A DNA stretch of 64,000 nucleotides from Fagopyrum homotropicum (taxonomy: Eukaryota > Streptophyta > Magnoliopsida > Caryophyllales > Polygonaceae): contig BSWB01000001.1 in the NCBI GenBank assembly GCA_033239125.1, forward strand, positions 54,837,501 through 54,901,500, given 5' to 3'. How positions within the stretch are numbered: position 1 is the stretch's first letter; each line of letters opens with the position of its first letter. This document shows, in pieces, positions 1 to 9,512 of the stretch. The notes under the pieces are model-generated. The model had not been told where the DNA came from and made no database searches. It saw nothing but the letters and a program-made list of their open reading frames with translations. A program made the position numbers and the translations under genes.

Positions 1-128
1 TGTACAATGCAAAACATGAAAAGACACGTGTGACTATAAAACGAAACTATCCTAGATGCGATCATGCCATGCTAAAAATCATGAAAACCCCAATGTGCAA
101 ATCAAGTAAAGAAGAGTGAAAGAAGTCG

Positions 129-535
129 TCACAATGTAAAAATGCAGTGTTTTCGGTATTTTGGTTCACTCGTGTGGAGTGATGGTGCGGATGATCGATC
201 AAGCATGGTAAAGAGCTCTTCATAGTCATTCCGGCGTCGAGACCCGCGCCAAGGTGTATGCGAGATGGGAGCTCTTCCATCCAACAAAGACACCTCAAGC
301 CGTCCAAGTCTCACGTCCGCTCCACCCATGGTTGAAAACGGGATCATCATCATCAACTCGCGTTGCAAGGCTTCCTTATTACCTAGACTCAAACACACAA
401 ACACAAAACACAAAAACACACAAAAAAAAACAAAAGCAAAAATGAAAGAGAAAAGGGAAAGAGTTGTTACCCTTGTGTTGTCTCCCAAGAAGCGCTTCTT
501 TTAGGTTATTAGCTTGACCAAACTCCGAGGATGTG
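129..535 (-). pseudogene. 3' accessory segment of element A
   Basis: Minus-strand frames here overlap and shift. One contains NNLKEALLGRQHKGNN (near 500), a motif I also see as NDLKETLLGRE at 6545-6600, so it is a conserved part of this element group. Next come a hydrophobic Phe/Val/Cys-rich stretch encoded by a T-rich run, and a GGADVRLGRLEVSLL block. I cannot assign a function. Because the 3' LTR is outside the window, it is unclear how far the segment extends. Confidence 0.35.
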
Positions 536-1603
536 TCAATCCACCTCGAATACCATGGTTTGCTTGAGGAGTCCAAGCAACCATCGCTTTCCGGCACCCA
601 TGATGACAAGCAAGGGCCACTTGATGCCCAAATAAGCTTTAAGTTCTCTCTTCACCGGTGAGTAATATACTTCTTCATCACCGCTCCCTTGATGATAGTA
701 TGGAGTTGCAACCATAGGTGCCACCCCATACTTAGACAATTGGTACTCCGCGGTCACACCGGTGAGATGCTTGCCATCCTCATCCTCTATGATCCGAAGA
801 AAGCCGATTCTTGGAAAGAATTCTTCATTGAAGTGCTTCATAACCATCATGGATCCATCATGCTTGCCTCCTTCATTCAACATGGGGGACTCCTTAGGAA
901 AGGGACTCCAATCTTCGAGTGTACTCCGGGCAAGCAAGGACGGATTGGAAGGAGTTGAAGTTAACTTAGGGTTCTCCCTCGTGAGCTCTTCAAGTGTGGT
1001 TCCGGGATCGATGGCAACGATGTCCGGGGATGAGAGTACTTCATTGCACTCCTCCAAAGGTGAAGGAGGTGGAGGTAAACCTTGAAGGATGGTAGGATCT
1101 CCTAGCATAGGAGCATGCCTAATCTCCTCAATCTCCCTCCTCATTTGTTCTTCTCTCTCGAAATTCAATCTTCTTTCATCCTTCAAGGCCAAATCCCTTA
1201 GCCACAATTGCTCTCGAGCTTCATTCAACTCTTCCTCAAGGTCTCTATTGGTTATGGTTGAATCGGGTAATTCTTGGATCTCCTCATAGTGAACCTCCTC
1301 TTGTTGAAATACTTCCGCTTCAAGCACCATGTGGGCACTCGAAATGGAGGGAAGGTTACTTTCTAGATCATCTATCTTCCTCAACATTTCTTCTAGCATT
1401 GATTCCAATCGATTTTTATGAAGTTGATGGTAAGGTTCCTCATGAGGCAATGTAGTCATGTGAGCTTGATCATGGGACTCATGATAGGCATTAAACTCCT
1501 CCCAATAATCAAACTCATCATGAAGAGGTCCTAGATCTTGGTTTTCCATCCACTCCTCATACTCCATGTTTTCAAGGTCGTCTTGGAAGTACAATCCGTC
1601 CAT
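536..1603 (-). CDS. Athila-like gag N-terminal/accessory protein (degenerate end)
   Basis: The frame is open from 1654 to 536; the ATG at 1603 (MDGLYFQDD) is the likelier start because the 17 codons before it are a Leu/Cys-rich leader with no homolog in element B. It encodes an acidic N-terminus, then a coiled coil with REEIRH-like heptads. The segment RDLEEELNEAREQLWLRD resembles RDLQAELDDALEKIRLRD in the element B gag. A proline-rich linker follows, then a C-terminal block (SPVKRELKAYLGIKWPLL) that I do not recognise. There is no capsid-type retrotrans_gag region, zinc knuckle or protease, so it is a shortened or accessory protein rather than a working gag. The neighbouring frame at 379-609 continues with a DLKEALLGRQ-like motif, suggesting a frameshift near 540. 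Confidence 0.55.
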   Translation of the reverse strand: MDGLYFQDDLENMEYEEWMENQDLGPLHDEFDYWEEFNAYHESHDQAHMTTLPHEEPYHQLHKNRLESMLEEMLRKIDDLESNLPSISSAHMVLEAEVFQQEEVHYEEIQELPDSTITNRDLEEELNEAREQLWLRDLALKDERRLNFEREEQMRREIEEIRHAPMLGDPTILQGLPPPPSPLEECNEVLSSPDIVAIDPGTTLEELTRENPKLTSTPSNPSLLARSTLEDWSPFPKESPMLNEGGKHDGSMMVMKHFNEEFFPRIGFLRIIEDEDGKHLTGVTAEYQLSKYGVAPMVATPYYHQGSGDEEVYYSPVKRELKAYLGIKWPLLVIMGAGKRWLLGLLKQTMVFEVD

Positions 1604-1706
1604 GGCAAACATGAAAAGGCAAAGACAAAAATAACACAAGATCAAAAGTAACAAGAAAGATAAACACTAAAAGCAATCAAAATCAAATGACTTAATCTAG
1701 ACCTAG

Positions 1707-1724
1707 TCCCTGGCAACGGCGCCA
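1707..1724 (-). other. Primer-binding site, tRNA-Asp type
   Basis: The minus strand reads TGGCGCCGTTGCCAGGGA, complementary to the 3' end of plant tRNA-Asp with one mismatch. It lies 6 bp inside the LTR boundary at 1731. This fixes element orientation and LTR edge. Confidence 0.9.
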
Positions 1725-2547
1725 AAATCTTGTTACGCTAGAGACGTAGCACAAAAAGCTTTACATTTATAAACTCGACCTAATCTCCTAAACTATCCAG
1801 CAAAACCCGAAGTGTACGGATCGTTATGTAGGAAGGAAAGTATTCTGAGGTCGAACACAAGGACTGAGGTGAAATCAAGTCATTCAATGATCAAAGATAG
1901 TGCAAATCTAAACTAAGATTACATGAGGAATAAAGAAGGTGCAAAACACAATATTTTTGGTTGGTTTTGGGGTGATCAAACAAGGATCACAAAATATGCA
2001 AATCAAACAAGCAAACAAACACACAAATGCAAGATAGGAGATAAGAGGTAAGATAAGTGGATTCTAGAGATCAAGATTTCCGGTTATGGCATTACACTCA
2101 AGCTTCTAAACATCTAAGGACAAAGTTGCGGTTGTTGGGAAAGGGTGTTTCTCTAATGGGAACAATTACCGGGTAAGTCTCATGTTCCACTAGTCCTTCA
2201 CCTAAGTCCTATTACCGGGCAAGTCTCAAGGAGCTAAGGTTGGGAATTCTACACAAACCGGGCCACTACCTAAGGTTCAAACCTATCCTTACCGGGTAAG
2301 TCTCGGAAAGGCAAGTCTTAAGCAACAATCCTAGCACACTCAGTCCAATAGCGGCTTTTTTGGCTCACTACTACCTAGAGTTCATCATCTTCTATACCTA
2401 AGAGCGGAAATCACCGGGTAAGTCTCATTCCTCAACTAGTTTGCTAACATTAGATTACCCTAAGCTAGATTATGCTCAACAAACACTAGGATTTCAACAA
2501 TCTAACATCCTAACATACAGATTCATCAATTAAAGAGAAACAGAAGG

Positions 2548-2610
2548 AAAAATCGGGTGGATCATAGCAAAAATCGGCCAATTTACTCTGAAGAACAGGT
2601 CGATTTTTCT
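2548..2610. repeat. Palindromic-word cassette, AAATC type (LTR A leader)
   Basis: In plus-strand order: left half-word AAAAATCGGGTGG (2548-2560), full word AAATCGGCCAATTT (2571-2584), right half-word GGTCGATTTTT near 2598. It lies 912-974 bp from the LTR start. The homologous site in LTR B carries CCAC-type words and in LTR C CTC-type words, between recognisably homologous flanks. Confidence 0.75.
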
Positions 2611-3063
2611 GTCTGGGTTAGGTTTTGTGCATACGAATCATCCTAAACTAACATACAAGTCCATTCTATCATCAGCCAAGCCATAACCATCAATCTATTA
2701 CCCTAGAACCATAACTATATAGCCAATAACATACAAATCTAGATCAAACTTCATAAATAGAGCATGCTTGCAAGTCATAGCTAGATAATGAAGAATGAAC
2801 CAAAGAAAAGACATTATAAAGCTAGAATAGAAGTTACCAAGTCTTACAAGGGCTCCAAGAGCTGCTCCAAGTTGTCAACAATGGAAACCTCACTCAAAAC
2901 CACTCAAATCTCACTACAAAACTAAAATCTACACTAATCTCTCTCAAGAACACCCACAAGGGTGCCTTGAAGAGAGGCTACAATGGAAGAGTGTTGGGGA
3001 AGATCCTAGAGGAGAAGGGTCCAAAAGGAAAGAGAAGGATCCTCAAATCAGCTTGTAGGACCA

Positions 3064-3071
3064 CTTAAATA
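3064..3071 (-). promoter_or_regulatory. TATA-like box of LTR A
   Basis: The minus strand reads TATTTAAG, about 450 bp from the LTR start. The corresponding site in LTR B is AATATAAG. The U3 word cassette (3138-3194) ends about 67 bp upstream of it. Confidence 0.45.
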
Positions 3072-3137
3072 CCCCACCAAGAAGCAATGGTCGGACAAAG
3101 AGATCGTGAGACACGTGTCAAAAGCTGTCAGGGGCCA

Positions 3138-3194
3138 AAAAATCGACCCAGACAGAAAAATCGTCCAATTTTCCTGAGTGTTAGGTCGATTTTC
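3138..3194. repeat. Palindromic-word cassette, AAATC type (LTR A U3)
   Basis: Left half-word AAAATCGACCCAG, full word AAAATCGTCCAATTTT (3157-3172), right half-word AGGTCGATTTTC (3183-3194). It lies 328-384 bp from the LTR start. The left half-word AATCGACCCAG recurs exactly in the CRM-like pol at 34461-34471, a different lineage. Confidence 0.75.
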
Positions 3195-3940
3195 TTCAAC
3201 AGAAACTCTCCTTGGATCACCAAGTCATGAGTTGGTGCAAGGCATGCATTAACAAGGTCCTATGTGTTCTCCTTTGCTCCTAGCTTGCTCTTTAATGAGT
3301 CCGGAAGTGTGCCACCACAAGGAATGATCATCGAATGTATCGATTAAGTTCCAAAAGCTCCCCAAAATACCTACAAAACCGACAAGAGTTCGTGTAGACG
3401 TCTATTTCGACAATATGCATGAATTAAGCGTAAACGTCACAAACTAATGCGGAAACATGCATGAATGGAAAGGAAAACTATCTAAAAGAGTGCCTAAACT
3501 AGTGTCATAAATCATGTCGTCAGCGATCTTTGAATAGAAGCGCGAAACCAAAAATAATTTGTTTTTACTTGTCTTTGCATGCATATTTCATACATCTTTG
3601 TATTCTACATGTGAACCTTGCTTGGGGACAAGAAAGAGGCAAGTATGAGATATTTTGATAACATGAAATATGACGTAGTTTAGATGCAGATATAGATAGT
3701 TATTCCCCTTCTTTTGAGTACATGAACATGTTTTCATAGCATTTATTGAGCATATTCACCTATTGTGTCGAAATAGAGATCTATGCAAGCTTTGTTGTGA
3801 TTTTAGGTGAATTGACGCTGAATTGGAGTGGAAAAGGAGCATTCACGGAGTATTGGTTGATGTGGAGTTCATTAGGAAGCACTGGAAAATCATAGGAAGG
3901 AGTATGAAGTGAAGCAAAGGAGAAAGTCATCGAAAAAGAA

Positions 3941-4075
3941 GAACCACGGCCAAAGAAGGAACTTCCACGGCCGAGGTTTTGGTAATTCTTTGGTTTTCAC
4001 ACGTGGAAAGGAAGGTATAGAGTCATTACGGGACAAACCACGGTCGTGGTTTTGATAACGTCACCCGTGGGTTTC
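3941..4075. repeat. Palindromic-word cassette, CCAC type (LTR D U3)
   Basis: Half-word GAACCACGGCC (3941-3951), imperfect full word TTCCACGGCCGAGGTTTT (3963-3980), full word AAACCACGGTCGTGGTTT (4035-4052; 7-bp perfect arms, centre GGTC), right half-word ACCCGTGGGTTTC (4063-4075). It ends about 73 bp upstream of the TATA box. Confidence 0.75.
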
Positions 4076-4147
4076 TTCGGGAAAAGCCGTTCCGCTATTG
4101 CTACGTCAGCAACGCAAAGGAGGGAGCCTTTAGACCTAACTTTATTC

Positions 4148-4155
4148 TATAAAAG
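4148..4155 (+). promoter_or_regulatory. TATA box of LTR D
   Basis: TATAAAAG, about 490 bp into the LTR. It places the word cassette 3941-4075 in the proximal promoter and cassette 4622-4686 in the transcribed leader. Confidence 0.6.
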
Positions 4156-4621
4156 AAGGTCGACGGCTGCATTTTCAAAAGACACTTGGGCTTACACACT
4201 ACACACTTGGATTCACTGCCATTGAGATATTACTCGAAGTTTGAGATTTTCTTGCTTATCATTGGAAGAGATTGAAGAGATTTTGGATTCCTACTTTGAG
4301 ATTGGAGATATTTCTGAGATTTTCTTAGGTTATGGTTATTGTCTTTTGAGAACACATACACTGAGATTATTTGTCGTTTGATTCAGTTATTGAAATTTTG
4401 AGATTGGTTGTTGAGATATCATTGTTCTTATTTGTGTCTTTCTTAGTTGCATGCTATTCTTGATTTCTTCCCTTAATCTTGAATTGAATATGATAATTAT
4501 TGTTGGCTAAACCCCCTTGCGATTCCAGGGTAAAGGGTTGATGGTTGTGGTATTAATGATGATATATTGAACCTTAACAGATCGGACCCTGAGAGTTGTG
4601 AGTCGAAACCCTCGCAGGAGG

Positions 4622-4686
4622 TTTTCCACGGCTTGTTCTTAAGGAACCACGTCCGTGGTTTCTCAAGATCCTGCCGTGGTTTCTTC
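4622..4686. repeat. Palindromic-word cassette, CCAC type (LTR D leader)
   Basis: Left half-word TTTCCACGGC (4622-4632), full word GAACCACGTCCGTGGTTT (4644-4661; centre GTCC), right half-word GCCGTGGTTTCTTC (4673-4686). The half-full-half order is the same as in LTRs A and B, at about 966-1030 bp from the LTR start. Confidence 0.75.
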
Positions 4687-5283
4687 TGTCGTGCACGTTT
4701 TGCTTTTACCTTTACCCAATGTTAAAGATTGCCTAAACCTAGCCTTACTGAAAGCGTTTGCGAGTTCTAGGTAATAGAGGATTCAAAACCCTCTATTAAG
4801 GTGGAGAGTGTCAATGCCTTTACCTTGTGCTTCCTTTTGACTTCCTTGGGTTTGGTTTTGGTATTGAGAGTACAATCCTTTCCTCAGAACCTCTTCTTGA
4901 CGAGACTCAACATCCGTTAAGTAGAATCCTGTGGGTGAGACGAAAAGGGTGTTGAAACTTCACCGTACGATATCCTACCTTAGATCATATACCTTTGCTA
5001 TCCAACTCTGTCCATTACACATCTTTAGACATCTTGAATCGAACACCACAATCAGATACTTGAATCTTTAAAATTCGCATTTCCAATTATTCTTACATCT
5101 TATTCATTATATTGATCATTGCTTTGCTTGCTTTACAAGTTAGATTGCTTTGTTGTTTTGTCCTCACTAATTCCCTGAGATCGACTCCGGAATATTAGCC
5201 AATACTACGATTGATCCGTACACTACGGGTTCGCTGTCGTTAGGCACTATTCTTGGATATAAACTTAAAGTTTTTTGCGCACA

Positions 5284-6027
5284 CACCTTTTGGAGCGAAC
5301 ACTCGTATATTTGCTTTAACTTGATAAGATAAATCTATTTTAAAACAAAAGTCATCATCACACATGTTGTAGTAATATGGACAAGTCAAAGCTCATAGAT
5401 TTCATGGCCTCTAAATGAAATGCGTATAACTCGCTCACATGTGTTTAGGCATATATAATTACACTCAAACTCAACACATAGACAATTATTAGTAACCATA
5501 AACTTAACACAACGTTCTCAATATCCACTGCATGCTTTCCTACAATTACAATTCGAATCAAGAGGAGTTTTCTTAGAGTTGTAACTTGGTCAGTGGTAAG
5601 TAGTAAAAAGTGAAGAAAGTATTTGTCTATTGGTCTATCGATTTATCGACTTATTTTTTGTAATGGCCTTATTTCTTCACTTGAACTCTTCATCATATGT
5701 TACTTTTTATCGATTTAATACTTTATGCTTTGCAAATCATCCATTTTCTCAAGTTTGTTCCAAGTGGTGTGTAAAATATAAATAATATACAGTTTTCTTC
5801 TTTTCTTTGATGCACAACACCAAAAGGAGTGTTTTACACTAATATCACTTTTATAACTATTGTATTTCTGAATATGTGAACCTCATACTTGAATCTTGCT
5901 TTCATCTTCTGATTGATGGATTCACCTCCTAATTCCTCGATAGGTCCAATGAGGCTAAAAATGGCTAGATAGATTTTTGTAGCTACAAAGAAAGGTCATT
6001 CAAGCCAAAAAGGGCTAACAAAATGGA

Positions 6028-6124
<97 letters not shown>

Positions 6125-6544
6125 TAAGGTAGGAAGGGAAGAATAGGCTTAAAAAAGACATGTCTCAATCATATTCATATATGTAAAAGCAAGGACATGC
6201 ATGAAATATTGAAAGAGAAGCAAATGTAAGTTCTAAATCATCAAACACATGGTGAAGATCACTAATGAAAAAGGAAGACGCAAACAATGTGTATGGTCAA
6301 CAAAATTCTCAGTAGGTCACGTCATGGAAAAATTCACTAATTATTGTACATAGAACTCAATAGCAAAGAAAATGTTAAAAAGAGAGATCTCAAGCATCGT
6401 CAACCGATACAAAGTCATAGAGTAATATCAAAATTGTAGGGAGTAAAATAAAAACATTAGCATAAAATGCATGTTGACAGCATGTAGATGATGCATTCAC
6501 ATCAATTAATAGAATATGATGAAAGTAAGAGAAAGCTAACAATA
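5284..6544. other. AT-rich region without genes
   Basis: No supportable gene or element. It holds the AAT microsatellite at 6028-6123. Confidence 0.6.
6028..6123. repeat. (AAT)32 microsatellite
   Basis: A perfect 96-bp AAT run. Reading frames through it give only poly-Asn, poly-Ile or poly-Tyr and are not genes. Confidence 0.98.
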
Positions 6545-6968
6545 TATGAAGTAGAATTCTCTTCCTAGAAGCGTTTCTTTTAGGTCATTTATCTTGATAT
6601 GATTCACTCTTGTTGTTGTTCCTTAGGGATGAGCTTGGTTGGATACTTGGATTGGTTCATGGCCCTGTTGTTGTGAGGCTCTCATTATTTGTTGAGCTAC
6701 TTGTGTTTCTACCATTCTCAATCTCTTGATCACATCCTACCAATGACCTAATATTTGTTCAATGACAATTAATTCTGGAGATTTGGTGGTTGCTTATTGG
6801 GCAGAGTTGCAAAAAGGTAGCCGTAATTTTTCTTTTAAGGAGAACTTTCCCAGGCGGTTGGGTGGTAGAAACTTTAGGTGGCTTCTCAACATTGGTGGTG
6901 ATGTACCTAAAATTTGGGTGATCTTTCCATCTAGTGTTACATGTTTTAGAGTAGGATTCATATTTTTG
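6545..6968 (-). pseudogene. Athila/Tat-type gag fragment (degenerate)
   Basis: Translated on the minus strand with several stops, it gives a DHPNFRY...PPKV...QPPG block near 6900, like the Pro/Asn-rich C-terminal gag of Athila/Tat elements. At 6545-6600 it gives NDLKETLLGRE, matching the DLKEALLGRQ motif in element A at about 480-520. No LTR is visible nearby. It is probably a small relic of another Athila-like copy. Confidence 0.35.
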
Positions 6969-8156
6969 TTTTAAATTGCAATTAGGATCCCTATAATGTT
7001 CCCTCGTGAAATGTACCTCTTCCTATTAGTATTTTGGAGATCTACCCGTCGATTTTAGTATTTTAGTAGTTGCGTATCTTAAATGAGCTACCTATTACGA
7101 AATGACTTCATACACATTAAGTATCTTCATGCGGTCAGAAAAGTAAAAATCAAGACGGAAATGACTGATATCCTAGAGTTAAGTGGATAACACCTTGGGC
7201 AACGTGCAAATTGATCGCACAAATAGATCTTCATAAGACAAAAGGGATGAAAATCTACCATAATGTGATGCAAATCTACACAATATGATCGACGGGTGAA
7301 TAAGAATGATGGTGGAAAAATACGGTAAAATGGATGTTATGGCTTTGCAATCTCTCTAATCTTTCGAAAAACTCTACATTCTAACGTGTAGAAAGAAGTG
7401 ATAAACCAAATATTGGTATTGGGAGAGCCCGTTACCATCATCATCCGAAGCAATTAGATTTTCTTTTTATCTTTGTTCTTGCATAAGCAAAATGAAAGTG
7501 GGTGTTGAAAATGGCGGATCATGGATGGGTTTCACATGTAATGCAAGTGGGCATGTGTTATAATGAAACTTGGTTGGGATTGGGGATCTCAAAAGGATGT
7601 AATGGTTCAGTCTCACACCTTTATAATGTTCTGCAAATAATGCAACATTACGGTGTGTGTCTTATCTCGCAAGTGCAGCAACCAAATGTTCCATATATTC
7701 CTCATATTATTGTGTACGTAACTTGTAAGCCGACCCCACCCACTCATCTCCTTGCCTTCATCAAACATCAACAATTCACTACTTATTGCCCTATAATAAT
7801 TAGGGTTCAACTACCTCAATCGCAAAGAACAACCTAAAACCACGTTTACAAAACTCAATTCATTTCACTAACATGACAGCCATGGAAATATGTATCATAT
7901 TCTTTTTCAGATTTTTTTATCAAAAAGGTATTCTCCACTCATGATGTACCACTATACAAGATACTTTCCATACATACTTATAGAAGACAGAATTATCATT
8001 TTAATATATAACATGGTTTGGGTTAGTCAAATAAGCCTTACTCAAACAAAATAAAATTCTGATCACGAATGGAATAAAAACTACTGAAATATGAGATATA
8101 CTTATAAATTATTAATATATCCAACAAATTATCAATGTATCTAAACATTTTTAAAA
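6969..8156. other. Region without recognisable genes
   Basis: AT-rich. An open frame of 111 codons at 7502-7837 has no features I recognise and unconvincing composition. Nothing else is supported. Confidence 0.5.
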
Positions 8157-8345
8157 GAATTTAGTGAAGTACGCTCTTTTTTATGCCAATTTGTTTTGTA
8201 TGCCCCTCTAATTTTTATCACTCTAATGACTTGCTACTGTTACTATATTGGGGTTACTATATTGGGGGTATATTTACTAAATGAAGTTATATTAAATAGA
8301 ATAATATTACTAAAATGTCTAGTTAGTGATATTGATCTTTTTTAT
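8157..8345. repeat. Unclassified dispersed repeat, copy 1
   Basis: About 180 bp collinear with 11535-11705 in the same orientation. Shared blocks include 'gaatttagtgaagtacgctc' versus 'gaattgagtgaaataaactc', then 'ctctaatttttatcactcta', then a 'ggggtatatttacta' block. There are no terminal inverted repeats or coding motifs. It may be part of a larger degraded element. Confidence 0.5.
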
Positions 8346-8906
8346 ATTGGACTAGTAAATGATACCGGTCAATACTCAATGCATAGTAAGGAAGATACTT
8401 AACTTCGGTTAAATACCTTCTCATTTTAAACGTAAACTAGTTTACTTCTCGTACCTTCTACGGTTGATCTAATATAAATAATTTAGTCTATTTTAAAAAG
8501 TTTTTAAAATAAAATCTTACGTATTTTAATTTTAAAAATACTCGGACATACATAAAATATAAAAGTATTTTAGTAGTTGTATTTTAAGTAAACTATAAAG
8601 CTATCTACAATTCTTCTTCTACCAAAATTCAATTAGATTTTAAATTTTATAAAGTTTTTTTAACAAACTAAATAAATAACTACGTATGTGAAAAACTTAA
8701 TCTACTCAAAAAAATTATAACTACACAAAACCCTCTTATTACCTAACACGCTCTTAGTGCTTCAATGTACTATATAATATACACCGATGATGTATGTCCC
8801 TCATAATTTGTTTAGAAGAATAATTATATGGACCCTTCCGCACAAGAACATTTTGGAACAAGGCTGGAAACTCTAGGTCCTCTCCAACGCTCGACTTAGA
8901 AACATG

Positions 8907-9402
8907 TGTTAGAGATACTAAGTTTTCAAATCTAAAGTGAGAATATTTTTAACCTAGTGTATAAGGTCGATGGGATATTTCTTTTTTATTAACAAATGGT
9001 TTTAGGATGGGATCTCATTGGGTTTAGATGTTGGGTTTGGACCTAACGCGCATGTGCGCTCATCTGCACACGACCCCGTTCTACAGTATATCTGTGTCGG
9101 ACTTTAACATGTTATCAAAGCGATTACCTCTAGTCGGCAGGTCTATCCAAACATCTTTCAATTGTCAACAAGGTTTGTACCCTAATTGCACTTACGGGGC
9201 ATGTTGGAGATACTAAGTTTTCACATCTAAAGTGGGAATATTCTGAATCTAGTATATTAGGTTGGTGAGATACTCTTTGTATTGTAAATTTGTTTTAGGA
9301 TGGAACCTTGATGAACTTCTGTGTTAGAATTGAACTTAAAATTCATTTCGCTCATATGCACATGGTCCTCACTCTAGTGATCGTATGTGTCGGACTTTAA
9401 AA
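8907..9402 (+). mobile_element. TRIM (terminal-repeat retrotransposon in miniature)
   Basis: Two direct repeats of about 200 bp, LTR1 8907-9109 and LTR2 9202-9402, both starting TGTTRGAGATACTAAG and ending GTCGGACTTTAA[CA], flank a 92-bp core. Right after LTR1 comes TGTTATCAAAGCG (9110-9122), a two-mismatch version of the initiator-Met primer site TGGTATCAGAGC. Just before LTR2 is a short purine-rich ACGGGG tract. Size, order and primer site fit the TRIM class. The LTRs are roughly 70% identical by eye, so the insertion is old. No clean target duplication remains (ACATG versus TCATA). There is no coding capacity. Confidence 0.8.
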
Positions 9403-9441
9403 TCATACTAAGTCATTGTTGTGGCAATCATTAGCCATCTA

Positions 9442-9453
9442 TTTTTTTTTTTT
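9442..9453 (-). other. LINE 3' poly(A) tail (T12 on plus strand)
   Basis: A run of 12 T on the plus strand about 60 bp past the stop codon of the 9513-10841 frame, as expected for the poly(A) end of a minus-strand plant L1. Confidence 0.7.
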
Positions 9454-9512
9454 GGTAGAATCTGCGGAGAGTTATCTACATCTCCGAGCATTTATTCAGA
9501 ACAAACAACTAG

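Larger units (their letters stand above)
1..3522 (-). mobile_element. Athila-like Ty3/gypsy element A (5' part)
   Basis: Minus-strand LTR retrotransposon; the window holds its 5' LTR (1731-3522), primer-binding site (1707-1724), a gag-like frame (536-1603) and part of its 3' accessory region, and the rest lies before position 1. The tRNA-Asp-type primer site and LTR ends (minus strand TGACGACATG at the start, CGTAACA at the end) are typical of Athila. The internal region goes from a gag-like N-terminus directly to a 3'-type segment with no protease or RT, so this copy is probably non-autonomous. It lies inside the 3' end of element D: D's 3' untranslated remnant resumes at 3523. The expected 5-bp target copy on this side is GCGAT (3523-3527); its partner is outside the window. 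Confidence 0.8.
1731..3522 (-). repeat. 5' LTR of element A (1,792 bp)
   Basis: Begins TGTTACGC and ends GTCGTCA on the plus strand, so it has TG..CA ends in either reading. It is collinear with LTRs at 41734-43552 and 45603-47386: shared blocks include repeated 'accgggtaagtctc' elements at about 2170-2430, 'ctcactactacctagagttc' near 2365, and the terminal 'gcctaaactagtgtcataaa' near 3492. A TATA-like box lies at 3064-3071. The two palindromic-word cassettes (2548-2610 and 3138-3194) replace sequence that differs in the sister LTRs. Confidence 0.85.
3523..5283 (+). mobile_element. Athila-like element D, 3' end with 3' LTR
   Basis: Plus-strand element cut by element A. 3523-3655 is its 3' internal remnant, ending in a degenerate polypurine tract (gcaagtatgagatattt). 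The LTR starts TGATAACATG at 3656 and runs to about 5283 (ends near GCGCACACA; the exact CA is uncertain by 2 bp). The 3' part 'gatccgtacactacgggttcg' matches the R/U5 of the other Athila-like LTRs read in reverse. No primer site follows, as expected for a 3' LTR. The coding part lies beyond element A, outside the window. Confidence 0.75.

Noticed and set aside
1707..1724. tRNA-Asp gene fragment
   Set aside because: Only the 3' acceptor end is matched, next to an LTR edge; it is a primer-binding site. The same applies at 41710, 62131, 31662 and 51461.
5983..6168. Open frame of poly-Ile across the AAT run
   Set aside because: It is only the translation of a microsatellite; the same holds for the poly-Asn and poly-Tyr frames at 17818-18349.
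7502..7837. 111-codon frame as a host gene
   Set aside because: No domain, no splice or promoter support, AT-rich random-looking composition.
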